Of a stretch of 64,000 nucleotides of DNA, positions 45,218 through 53,597 are shown one piece after another. Positions within the stretch are counted from its first letter, which is position 1, and each line of letters opens with the position of its first letter. The position numbers and the translations under genes were made by a program. The stretch comes from Bacteroidota bacterium (GTDB lineage: Bacteria; Bacteroidota; Bacteroidia; Chitinophagales; Saprospiraceae): assembly GCA_016124585.1 (NCBI GenBank), contig WGNL01000021.1, positions 62,001 to 126,000 of the forward strand. The letters run 5' to 3'. A model generated the notes under the pieces. The model made no database searches. It had not been told where the DNA came from and saw nothing but the letters and a program-made list of their open reading frames with translations.

Positions 45218-46747
45218 CTACATCCCCACAATCCACTCCCCTACCCGCAACGCATTCGCCGCAATCGTCAAACTCGGGTTCAGCGCCGCAGAGGTCGGCA
45301 TCACGCTGCCGTCCGTCACGAACAGGTTTTTCACACCCCGGAACTCGCAGTTTTCATCGAGTGCAGAAGTGGCTGCCTCGCTACCCATGCGCACCGTACC
45401 GACGGCATGGGAGAAGGTGCGGATTTGGTGGATGTAGTGGGCAATGGCACCTGCGCCGTACATGATTTTTTTGCCTTGTTTGGTCAAAATCTTGAGTGCT
45501 GCTTCGTCCCGTTGGGAGTATTCATGAGAAATGATGGGCTGTGGCAACCCGAATCCATCCTTCACCAACGGATTGATTGTCAATGAATTGGAAAACTGCG
45601 GCTGGTCTTCGACGATGGCCAGCAGTCCCGTGAGCAGACGCACCCCTTGACTGAGCAGTACGCCAAGCGGGCCAGGAACTTCGTTCTGGACGAGGCCCAT
45701 CGGCGGCGTGGGCATTTGCTGGAGACTGCCTAGTTTGCCGAAACTGGGGGCAATTTTTTTGTCGCCAAAATAGTAGTCAAGGATGGCCAATTGTTTGTGG
45801 AACCGCCGCTCCTTGTCCGCCGCACCGGGGAAGATGCCGAAGATGATGGCGTTTACATGGCGCATCAGGTAGCGGCCAATAACCTGCCCGCCGGGGTTCA
45901 ATTTTTCCAAACTAGAAGCCAACAGCAAATGTGGCGAACCAAGCGCTCCCGCAGCCAAGACCACATATTTCGCTTTGAAAACTTGTCGCTCGCCCGTAGT
46001 TTTCGAGACTGCCTCTACCCCAGTGATTTGTCCATTCTCCGCTATCAAACGGGTAACGATCATTTGCGAAAGCAATTCCATACCGTCCGCTTGCAGCTTT
46101 GGAATGACGAGCGTCGAAAGGTCATTTTTCGCACCAATTGCGCAAGCAAACGTGTCGCAGGTCGTACATGAAATGCAAGTTTTGCGGCTGGTGTCTTCGT
46201 AATTAATCGCCAGCGGAAGTTGAAATGGGTGCAACCCCAGCCTCTCTGCACTGGATTTTACTTTCTTCGAAATATCCGCCAACGGCGCAGGCCCTTGCGG
46301 GAATTCGGCGCTTCGTTTTGGCTCCGTCGGGTCAATGCCCGCCTCGCCAGAAATCTGCAAAATCTGCTCGGCCTCGGTGTAGTACGGCTCCAAATCGGCG
46401 TAGCTGATGGGCCAACCCGTGGCGTTTTTGCCTTCTATCTCCTCGTTTTTTTCAAAATCGGCTTCCCGAAAGCGGAAGGAAACCCCACCGTAAAATGCAG
46501 AAGGCCCACCGACAGCCGTGTAAAGCCCCATCACTTTTTTATTGCCACCCTTGGCGACGTTCAGCGGGGTGGATTTGTCGTTGTGGACGGAAAGGTCGAG
46601 CGAGCCACGTAGCCCCCAGTTTTCAGGGCCACGCTGTACCCAGTCGCCCCGTTCCAGCATGAGGACTTTCATGCCTGCGGCGACGAGTTTGCGGGCGGCC
46701 ATTGAACCGCCGAAGCCACTTCCGATGATGATTGCGTCGTATTGCAT
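45218..46747 (-). CDS. GMC family FAD-dependent oxidoreductase
   Basis: A 509-residue flavoenzyme starting at the ATG 46745-46747 (MQYDAIIIGSGFGGSMAARK), so the FAD-binding GxGxxG starts at residue 9. Other features are GWPISYADLEPYYTEAEQ, a cysteine cluster CISCTTCDTFAC near residues 195-206, VVLAAGALGSPHLLL, and the C-terminal HAVGTVRMG with DGSVMPTSAALNPSLTIAANALR (the active-site H and N). The cysteine cluster resembles that seen in some alcohol/polyol oxidases of the family. The function is probably oxidation of a sugar or polyol hydroxyl. It follows the second CDP-alcohol transferase in the cluster. Confidence 0.88.
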   Translation of the reverse strand: MQYDAIIIGSGFGGSMAARKLVAAGMKVLMLERGDWVQRGPENWGLRGSLDLSVHNDKSTPLNVAKGGNKKVMGLYTAVGGPSAFYGGVSFRFREADFEKNEEIEGKNATGWPISYADLEPYYTEAEQILQISGEAGIDPTEPKRSAEFPQGPAPLADISKKVKSSAERLGLHPFQLPLAINYEDTSRKTCISCTTCDTFACAIGAKNDLSTLVIPKLQADGMELLSQMIVTRLIAENGQITGVEAVSKTTGERQVFKAKYVVLAAGALGSPHLLLASSLEKLNPGGQVIGRYLMRHVNAIIFGIFPGAADKERRFHKQLAILDYYFGDKKIAPSFGKLGSLQQMPTPPMGLVQNEVPGPLGVLLSQGVRLLTGLLAIVEDQPQFSNSLTINPLVKDGFGLPQPIISHEYSQRDEAALKILTKQGKKIMYGAGAIAHYIHQIRTFSHAVGTVRMGSEAATSALDENCEFRGVKNLFVTDGSVMPTSAALNPSLTIAANALRVGEWIVGM

Positions 46748-46822
46748 AAAAAGGTTGCTGGTTTTGGGGTTCAGGTTTTGGGGCGCAAAGTTGAGCTTTT
46801 CTGGCTGCGCCAACGGTAGTTT

Positions 46823-47986
46823 TCAGGCTGTTTTTACCAAAAAATGTGATTGTAGCGAGAGGATAAAAATCAGGGCAGCCATGACAGCGAAATAAACAAG
46901 CGCCCAAGGTAGCAGCCCGACGATAGCCAGCAGCAGGGAAAAAAAGATGTAGAAGTCCCGCTGGCCGAGGAATTTTACCGAAAGCATAAACCTCGCCCAG
47001 CGGCTGTCGCTGTCGTAGAAGCTGTAGTTGATGCGGAAATTACCGCCGAAACCCGTCCGCACAACGTAAAACGACAAGCTGATGATGCTCAAAACCCCTG
47101 CCAGTACAGCCAAGTAACCTGCAACGGGCAGCATGGAAATGGGGTCGGTACTCTGTACACCGAGCGCCAAGGCCAGCAAAATTGCAACGCCAGAGATGAA
47201 GTCGATAAACGTATCCAGCCACTGGCCGAACTTGGAATGCTGCATTTTCAGGCGGGCTAGTTCCCCGTCCACGCCATCAAGTATAGAGGCAAGTTGGTAA
47301 ATGGCAGCACCAATGAGCCAGTTGCGGTAGCCACCTTGGTAAATGAAATAAACAGGGGCGAAGGCCACCAAGCCATTCATCGCCGTGAACATGGTCGGGG
47401 TGATGGGCGTGTAGGCCAACAGGCTGCTGACCTGCTTCGAAAACCGTCGGTTGAGGTGGCGGGAAACCCAGCCGTCGGCAGGTTTGGTAAGGTTGCGCAT
47501 CAAGCGCTTTTTGACTTCTCGAAGCTCGGCATCGTTGCTTACGGGGTGGCAACTGCGTTGGCCGATTTCGATTTCGGTTAACGTCGGGGAGGTTTGAAAC
47601 CTCCCCGACGTTGTAACTAGCGTGATTTCGCCGGAGGCTGCGGAAATTACGGGATGTGTTCTGGCCATTTTCAGCATGTCTTCCAGCACGGAAATGTCCA
47701 CGACAAGTGGCTGTTGGAAGTTGAAAATGGCGGTAGGATTTTGCGTCAGCAACTGCTGTTTTGCAGCCTCCATTTCTGAAGGAAGAAAAAAATGCAAGTC
47801 CATTCTCCGCAAGTTTTTGGACAAGTGTTTTCGCAAAGCCGCAGGCTCGTAACTGAGCAACCATGTGGTTTTTACCCCCGTTTTTTGCAACGCCAATAGC
47901 GTCCGTTCGATGGGCGAATAGCCCAGCACGTTGAATAAGCGAGCTGCTGGTACTGCTACCAGTGCTGCGCATTGAGCGTTCTCCAT
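46823..47986 (-). CDS. CDP-alcohol phosphatidyltransferase with N-terminal nucleotidyltransferase-like domain (copy 2)
   Basis: A 387-residue paralogue of the protein at 41835. Both share the N-terminal PxARLFNVLGYSPIERTLLAL-like block, the junction MRNLTKPADGWVSRHLNRRF and the catalytic DGVDGELAR...GQWLDTFID motif followed by multiple helices. The N-terminal domain contains an 11-residue insert (TSGRFQTSPTL, 126-136) encoded exactly by a 33-base palindromic repeat. Two paralogues in one cluster suggest two successive or parallel phosphodiester-forming steps with different alcohols. It is the first gene of the minus-strand cluster. Confidence 0.85.
   Translation of the reverse strand: MENAQCAALVAVPAARLFNVLGYSPIERTLLALQKTGVKTTWLLSYEPAALRKHLSKNLRRMDLHFFLPSEMEAAKQQLLTQNPTAIFNFQQPLVVDISVLEDMLKMARTHPVISAASGEITLVTTSGRFQTSPTLTEIEIGQRSCHPVSNDAELREVKKRLMRNLTKPADGWVSRHLNRRFSKQVSSLLAYTPITPTMFTAMNGLVAFAPVYFIYQGGYRNWLIGAAIYQLASILDGVDGELARLKMQHSKFGQWLDTFIDFISGVAILLALALGVQSTDPISMLPVAGYLAVLAGVLSIISLSFYVVRTGFGGNFRINYSFYDSDSRWARFMLSVKFLGQRDFYIFFSLLLAIVGLLPWALVYFAVMAALIFILSLQSHFLVKTA
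47580..47612. repeat. Palindromic repeat inserted in frame within a coding sequence
   Basis: Perfect arms AACGTCGGGGAGGTTT and AAACCTCCCCGACGTT around one central base. The right arm is also found at 43104-43118. Its 33 bases keep the reading frame of the CDP-alcohol transferase and encode residues 126-136. Confidence 0.85.
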
Positions 47987-48065
47987 ACTTGATGATTTTG
48001 TGGAAATCTGTCCCTTGCTTTAGCTAAACCTTCGAGGTGTTCTTCCGTAAGATGAAAAGTTAATC

Positions 48066-48168
48066 GTTGAATTGTTTTATTGCTGTATTGTTGTGGGGTT
48101 AATGGTCGAACGCTCAATTTCGCTGCATGTATCAAAAAACAATTCAACAATCTAACAATAAAACAATC
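48066..48168. repeat. Intergenic imperfect inverted repeat built from TTGAATTGTT words
   Basis: Left arm GTTGAATTGTTTTATTGCTG and TATTGTTG; right arm AACAATTCAACAATCTAACA then ATAAAACAAT. The arms are complementary over most of their length with a ~50-base spacer. It lies between divergent genes, ending a few bases before the start codon at 48174. Confidence 0.6.
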
Positions 48169-48173
48169 ATTAA

Positions 48174-48716
48174 ATGTCAGATACAAATTCCTTCCTCGGC
48201 ATCGGTTCGAGGGTAAAACATCCCGCCTACGGTGACGGGGCCATCATTCGCCTACACGGGGCGGCTTACGAGTGCTGCTTTATGCTTTACGGCATCAAGA
48301 TGGTCGGCAAGGACTACGACAAATGGACGGTGACCGAGGCGATTCCCGCTGAAGCTGGGGTTTCATTTAGCGAAGCGGAAAAATCGTTGATGAAAGTGCT
48401 CAAGCACTGGTCGGACATCAGCGAGGTGGTGGAAATCGGCGACCGCTGGGACGGCGGCACGATGACCCTCAAGCCGAAAGACCCCGGCCTGACGCCAAAG
48501 GACGTGCCCATCGAGCAGTTTTTCCATAAAATCGTGATGGTGCGTGACCGCCTGCGGGTCATGGAGCAGAAAATCAATGCCAGCAAACTCACCGACGCAG
48601 AGAAGGTGGAATTGCAACAGTATATCACCCGCATCTATGGCAGTTTGACAACTTTCAATGTGCTGTTTAAATATAAGGAGCAGCAGTTTGTAGGGGATAA
48701 GGGGAAAGGTGAGTAG
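48174..48716 (+). CDS. Unrecognised 180-residue protein with Tudor/CarD-like N-terminus
   Basis: A 180-residue soluble protein. Residues 8-55 read as a small beta-barrel: GIGSRVKHPAYGDGAIIRLH, then CCFMLYGIKMVGKDY, similar in layout to the KOW/Tudor-like start of CarD or UvrD C-terminal domains (G..V.H..fG.G.v). The middle is charged, and residues 118-165 form two helices (EQFFHKIVMVRDRLRVMEQ and ..DAEKVELQQYITRIYGSLTTF), possibly a helical hairpin. The family is unknown to me. The start codon is immediately preceded by an inverted word repeat. GC content is high, as in the neighbouring cluster. Confidence 0.6.
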   Translation: MSDTNSFLGIGSRVKHPAYGDGAIIRLHGAAYECCFMLYGIKMVGKDYDKWTVTEAIPAEAGVSFSEAEKSLMKVLKHWSDISEVVEIGDRWDGGTMTLKPKDPGLTPKDVPIEQFFHKIVMVRDRLRVMEQKINASKLTDAEKVELQQYITRIYGSLTTFNVLFKYKEQQFVGDKGKGE

Positions 48717-48748
48717 TCAGATTTTATCCTCAAAAAATTTCATCTGAT

Positions 48749-48771
48749 GAGACCAACGGACAGTTGGTCTC
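48749..48771. repeat. Perfect 9-bp-stem hairpin downstream of the 180-residue protein gene
   Basis: GAGACCAAC and GTTGGTCTC flank a GGACA loop. No T run follows, so this is either a weak terminator or a short repeat element similar in size to the 18-base palindrome at 43084. Confidence 0.55.
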
Positions 48772-48817
48772 TAAAATTGTAGCTAATTTTGACCACTAAA
48801 ATTGACTACATATTACA

Positions 48818-50161
48818 ATGAAACATAAACTCACCCTTTCCATTACGCTGTTTTCTTTTTTTGTTTTTGTCCTCCACAGTTGCCTTATCATGGAAGGCAG
48901 CTTCACCAAACTCCCCCCCGGCCCTTGGCGGGCAGCGCTGAAACTCACACCTGAGTTCATTTCCCCCAATCCAAAAGGACAGCCGCTGCCTGAGAAAGTG
49001 AATATGAAGTTTGCCGATGTGAACGAAAACGAACTGCCGTTCAATTTTGACGTGGTGTACGACAACGATACCAGTTTTCACATTGAAGTTATCAATGGCG
49101 ACGAACGAATCGTCGTGCCAGCTTCTGACATTCAATTCGGGAGGAGCAAAAAGCGCTCGCAGGATACAATCCGCATCAATTTCCCGATGTACGAATCCTA
49201 TATCACCGGGGCTTTTGCGGGCAATACCATCGAAGGCAATTGGATGGTGACGACGAGGGAAAACTACGCCATCCCTTTCATTGCGAAGCAAGGCCATGAC
49301 TGGCGTTTCACTGCATTACGCAAGCAACCAGCGATGGATTTGTCGGGAAAATGGGCCTGTAATTTTGGCTTAGAATCTTGGCCAGAGGCAGAAGAACCTT
49401 TTCCTGCCATCGGGGAATTCAAACAGGATGGCAATCGTCTGATAGGAACTTTCATGACGGAAACTGGCGACTACCGCTTCCTGGAAGGTACGGTGCAGGC
49501 TGATAAATTCTACCTTTCCTGTTTTGACGGCGCCCATGCTTTTCTTTTTCAGGGAAAAATATTGGCCGATAGTACCCTCACGGGCGCATTTTTTTCTGGG
49601 AAACATTATCGCACTACTTGGACTGGGAAACGTGACCCAAACTTCAAACTGGCTGACCCAGATTCGCTGTCATTCCTCAATCCCGGCTACGACAAACTGG
49701 CTTTTTCCTTCGTAAACCCCGACGGCAAAACCATCTCGCTTGACAATCCTGAATACGAAGGCAAAGCAAAAATTATCCAAATCATGGGGACTTGGTGCCC
49801 AAACTGCCGGGACGAGACGGCTTTTTTGGTCAACTTTTTGAAGGAACAGAACCCGCAAAACTTGGCAGTGATTGCACTGGCTTTCGAGAAGCATGCTGAT
49901 AAAACTAGCGCTGACAAAGCCATCCGCATTTACAAGGACCGTTTCCAGATGCCCTACGAAGTAGTGTACGCTGGAACTAACAAAAAAGCTGAAGCAGCTA
50001 AAGCTTTGCCAATGCTAAAGGAAGTTTTTGCCTACCCTACCCTCCTTTTTTTAGACAAAAACAACCAGGTCGTGAAAATTCATACCGGTTTTAGCGGTCC
50101 TGCTACTAGCGAATACGCTTCATTTAAAGAAAACTTTAATAAGTTTGTATCACAATTCTGA
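48818..50161 (+). CDS. TlpA-like thioredoxin-domain lipoprotein with WCPNC motif
   Basis: A 447-residue exported protein. The N-terminus (ITLFSFFVFVLHSCLIMEGS) has a signal with a lipobox-like LHSC. Residues ~25-290 are beta-rich, with DUF4369-like character and two similar parts (IEGNWMVTTRENYAIPF; LTGAFFSGKHYRTTW). The C-terminal ~150 residues are a thioredoxin fold with IQIMGTWCPNCRDETAF and the cis-proline segment FAYPTLLFLD. The WCPNC pair differs from the WCxPC of most TlpA proteins. It likely handles periplasmic disulfides. The upstream gap holds a hairpin. Confidence 0.82.
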   Translation: MKHKLTLSITLFSFFVFVLHSCLIMEGSFTKLPPGPWRAALKLTPEFISPNPKGQPLPEKVNMKFADVNENELPFNFDVVYDNDTSFHIEVINGDERIVVPASDIQFGRSKKRSQDTIRINFPMYESYITGAFAGNTIEGNWMVTTRENYAIPFIAKQGHDWRFTALRKQPAMDLSGKWACNFGLESWPEAEEPFPAIGEFKQDGNRLIGTFMTETGDYRFLEGTVQADKFYLSCFDGAHAFLFQGKILADSTLTGAFFSGKHYRTTWTGKRDPNFKLADPDSLSFLNPGYDKLAFSFVNPDGKTISLDNPEYEGKAKIIQIMGTWCPNCRDETAFLVNFLKEQNPQNLAVIALAFEKHADKTSADKAIRIYKDRFQMPYEVVYAGTNKKAEAAKALPMLKEVFAYPTLLFLDKNNQVVKIHTGFSGPATSEYASFKENFNKFVSQF

Positions 50162-50163
50162 GT

Positions 50164-50240
50164 ATTTGAGGAAAAATTAGTTTGAGTATTTGAGGCTGCG
50201 CCCAATCTCAAACCTTCAAACGCTCAAATCTTTGAATCCA
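50164..50240. repeat. Intergenic inverted repeat built from TTTGAG words
   Basis: Left arm GAGTATTTGAGG and TTTGAGTATTTGAGG; right arm CTCAAACCTTCAAACGCTCA then AATCTTTGAAT. It lies in the leader of the TIR-TPR-SDR gene, ending 8 bases before its start codon. Confidence 0.5.
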
Positions 50241-50247
50241 CGAAAAT

Positions 50248-53200
50248 ATGTCTCAAAACAAGCAACACCTTATTGCATATCACCCTGACAACCAACAGGT
50301 TGCAACGGAAATCCGGGAAGAACTCGCCAAATTGGGATACATAGTGGACGGTAAAAGCCTTAATGCTGGAACCAATACCCCATTACGCCAATCCATTACC
50401 TCTCCTAGCGGTGCAGTGTTGCTGTTGGTCACAGACAATTTTCTCAAGTCTGAACAGTGCATGAACGGCGCCATGGAAGCGCTACAACACTGGGCCGACA
50501 ACGGCCAACTCGTGCCCATCGTAGCCGATGGCGTTCAAAAGCGGCAGGATGGGCCAGGTTGGGAGACGGTGCCAACTTCCTTTGAGCGGGTCAGCAATAT
50601 CATCCAGTACATGAATCATTGGCAAGACCAATATTTGTTGCTACGCAAAGAAAAAAGGGGGCATGAAGACGATGCTCAACTGGAGGCAAAAATTGAAATC
50701 ACGAAAACCGTGTCGGGTGAAATTGGTGAATTCTTGCGTTACCTACGCAACTTGCGCTGGTACAGTCTCGCTGATTTCAAGGCAGGAAATTACAAGGCTT
50801 TTCGCCAGTTCACTGATGAAGTCGCTATTGACGACGAACCCGTTGCTGATATGCCGCAACAACCTGAAGCTACTCAAGAAACCACTGTAGTTGCATCGAT
50901 ACCCGATATTGAAAATGCGCCGGAATCACCAAAGTCACAAGACGATGAGGAAACCCCACGGCAACGAACACTTGCAGAAATAATACAGGATTCTGGCGAT
51001 GAACTGATGGCTGAAAATTCAGACATTGGTCAGAAGAAGAACCTGCCCAAATCAGACGAACTCACAGTTGACTTGAATGACATACCTGGTATGGATTTAC
51101 TCAACCGCCTTGAACAAAAGGAAGAGCACAGCAACTCAAACCAGAAGTCCAAACAGGACGACGAGGAAGGCGTGGAAATTTCCTCCATTTTGAAGGAAGT
51201 ATTGGGGGAAGAAGATGGTGGTGAGGATTATAAGTTTTTAGGTGAAGACCCCGACCATCCTGAAGATTTCGACCTTGACTCCCTGTTTGACGAAGAGGAA
51301 CCCACAACAGAAAAAACAAGCGAAGTACCTGTTTATGAAGGGGATGAAGTCTCCTTGGAACTGGTTTCCGATGAGGAAGAAGGCTTAGTGCTACGAGCTG
51401 ATGGAAATGGTCATTCTACACCAGAAGAGGTGCTTGAACACGCCGTCCTACTCTTTGACGAGGGCCAAAAAGCCCAGGGCTTAGATTTCCTACGGCAAAC
51501 AGTGCAACTAAACGCATCTGACAACACGATGCGCTACTACTATGCGTACGCCCTCGCTCGGTACGGAAAAGACTTTGCCAATGCAAAAGGTCAATTGGAA
51601 GTTATTCTCGCCAACGACATGGAACATACAGATGCCCTGTTTTTGCTAGGAGAATTATCTGAAAACCAAGGCGAATTTGAGGAAGCCAAGCACAATTTTG
51701 AGACAGTTGCCGCCATTCAGCCTGATTTCCCTGAGGTATATTATAAATTGGGGATGTTGACTTTGCAGCATTTTGAAGGTCAGGAGAATTTGGCACTTGA
51801 GTTTTTCAAAAAATCGGTCGAGTTCAACCCAAAAAATGCAGACTCGCAATACATTTTAGCGACACTTTACAATGAATTTGCAGACGACCAACCTGCCGCT
51901 ATTAAGCATTTCAACCTTGCGCTGAAGTACAACCCAAAGCACGCATTTGCCAATTACGACCTTGCGCTGCTCCATTACCAATATGGAGACCCAAGTCTGG
52001 CCATTGAATACTACCAAAAGGCGGTTGATTTGAATCCAGAGCTGAAAACGGCAGAGAACGATGCGGCATTTTTAACAGCTTTGCAAACTGAGGAGCATGC
52101 AGAATCAGTTGAAGATGAAGAAGTCGTAGAGAAAGAAAGCATTGTTGAGATGAACGATGCATCAGCGCAAAAGCCAGAACCTGAGACCCCTCTGGACTTT
52201 TCCGAAAATGTTGAGGAAGCAATAAGTAATATCTCCGTAGCTACTGGAATTGCTGAGAAACAGGAAGAAGTTATCTCTCCAGACATTGAAGACACATTGG
52301 AAAATTTTGTGGCCGACGATGAATTAAATAAGACGGGTGGAAACGAGCCTGTTGCGGAACACATTGCCGATGCAGTTGAAGCAGCTATTCTTCCACTTTC
52401 TGAACACGAAGCAGAATCACCAACGCTGGAGGACTTGTTGGAAGCAGAGCCTGAAACTGAAATTGTACTGCCACCTCCTTCTACACCTGTTGCAGTAGCA
52501 AAATTACCTGTTGAACCAGGGCCCAAAAAATTCACAGCCACACTGGAGGACATCCTTGATCAAGAAGATGAAACCGAGGAAGACAAATTTGTACTGCCAC
52601 TTTCAAATGATAAGTCGAAGATAGCTGTCAAAACAGTACTAATTACAGGTGCCACTTCAGGTATTGGCAGGGCAACTGCCGAATTATTTGCAAAGAATGG
52701 CTACAGGGTCATCGCTACGGGTCGCAGAGCTGAACGATTGGAGGATATGTCCACTCATTTCAAGGAAAAATATCATAATGACCTGCTCACGTTGGCTTTC
52801 GATGTTCGCAATCTAGATGCTGTAAAATCAGCTATTGAAAACTTACCGGAGGAATGGCGAAATATTGACATTCTCATCAACAACGCTGGGCTATCACGTG
52901 GGCTTTCCCCTATTCATGAGGGTGATATTGAGCAATGGGAAACCATGATTGATACGAATATTAAAGGCTTGTTATACTTGACACGAGCCATTGCCCCAAA
53001 CATGGTAAAACGCCGGAGTGGACATATTATTAATGTAGCTTCTAGTGCTGGCAAGGAGGTTTATCCCGGCGGCAATGTTTACTGTGCCACCAAATTTGCA
53101 GTAGATGCGCTCACAAAATCCATGCGGCTTGACCTTTACACGCACAATATTCGGGTTAGCCAAGTAGCACCAGGTCACGTGGAAGAGACTGAGTTTGCCA

Positions 53201-53394
53201 GTGTTAGGTTTGATGGTAATACCGAGCGAGCTGCCAAGGTTTACGAAAATTTCCAGCCACTACGGGCAAGCGATGTGGCCGAAGTAATTTACTTCATGGC
53301 AACCCGACCACCACATGTCAACGTTCAGGATGTGCTACTTTTCGGAACACAACAGGCTGGTTCGAATTTTATTGATAGATCGGGCAGGCTATAA
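50248..53394 (+). CDS. TIR-like / TPR / short-chain dehydrogenase fusion protein
   Basis: A 1048-residue cytoplasmic protein of three parts. Residues 1-~160 look like a TIR fold: HLIAYHPDNQQVATEI, GYIVDGKSLNAG, GAVLLLVTDNFLKSEQCMNG, GQLVPIVADG. The glutamate expected three residues after the conserved Cys (C71) of NADase TIRs is G74. Acidic low-complexity linkers span ~215-390 and ~605-790. Residues ~392-605 are at least five TPR units (e.g. YKLGMLTLQHFEGQENLALEF, YDLALLHYQYGDPSLAIEYY). Residues 793-1040 are a complete classical SDR: TGATSGIG (800-807), NNAG (878-881), ASSAG, YCATK (Y945, K949). The SDR resembles YdfG-type 3-hydroxy acid dehydrogenases. A single frame with no internal stop supports a true fusion. 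Confidence 0.82.
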   Translation: MSQNKQHLIAYHPDNQQVATEIREELAKLGYIVDGKSLNAGTNTPLRQSITSPSGAVLLLVTDNFLKSEQCMNGAMEALQHWADNGQLVPIVADGVQKRQDGPGWETVPTSFERVSNIIQYMNHWQDQYLLLRKEKRGHEDDAQLEAKIEITKTVSGEIGEFLRYLRNLRWYSLADFKAGNYKAFRQFTDEVAIDDEPVADMPQQPEATQETTVVASIPDIENAPESPKSQDDEETPRQRTLAEIIQDSGDELMAENSDIGQKKNLPKSDELTVDLNDIPGMDLLNRLEQKEEHSNSNQKSKQDDEEGVEISSILKEVLGEEDGGEDYKFLGEDPDHPEDFDLDSLFDEEEPTTEKTSEVPVYEGDEVSLELVSDEEEGLVLRADGNGHSTPEEVLEHAVLLFDEGQKAQGLDFLRQTVQLNASDNTMRYYYAYALARYGKDFANAKGQLEVILANDMEHTDALFLLGELSENQGEFEEAKHNFETVAAIQPDFPEVYYKLGMLTLQHFEGQENLALEFFKKSVEFNPKNADSQYILATLYNEFADDQPAAIKHFNLALKYNPKHAFANYDLALLHYQYGDPSLAIEYYQKAVDLNPELKTAENDAAFLTALQTEEHAESVEDEEVVEKESIVEMNDASAQKPEPETPLDFSENVEEAISNISVATGIAEKQEEVISPDIEDTLENFVADDELNKTGGNEPVAEHIADAVEAAILPLSEHEAESPTLEDLLEAEPETEIVLPPPSTPVAVAKLPVEPGPKKFTATLEDILDQEDETEEDKFVLPLSNDKSKIAVKTVLITGATSGIGRATAELFAKNGYRVIATGRRAERLEDMSTHFKEKYHNDLLTLAFDVRNLDAVKSAIENLPEEWRNIDILINNAGLSRGLSPIHEGDIEQWETMIDTNIKGLLYLTRAIAPNMVKRRSGHIINVASSAGKEVYPGGNVYCATKFAVDALTKSMRLDLYTHNIRVSQVAPGHVEETEFASVRFDGNTERAAKVYENFQPLRASDVAEVIYFMATRPPHVNVQDVLLFGTQQAGSNFIDRSGRL

Positions 53395-53597
53395 ACTGAC
53401 TAGGATTTGTCTACAATTTTTTTTTCTGAGGAAAATATCGGTTTTTTGCAACCGCATAGCATGGCAAGTGTTTTCAGAAAGTCTTGGGATTTTAGGCAAA
53501 ATTGAAGGTGACTTTAGAATTTTGATTCCAATATTTGGCTATCCATAAAATCTTGCCCCGCTTTTAGCTTATTACTTTAACTTTTATTGCTCAAAAT

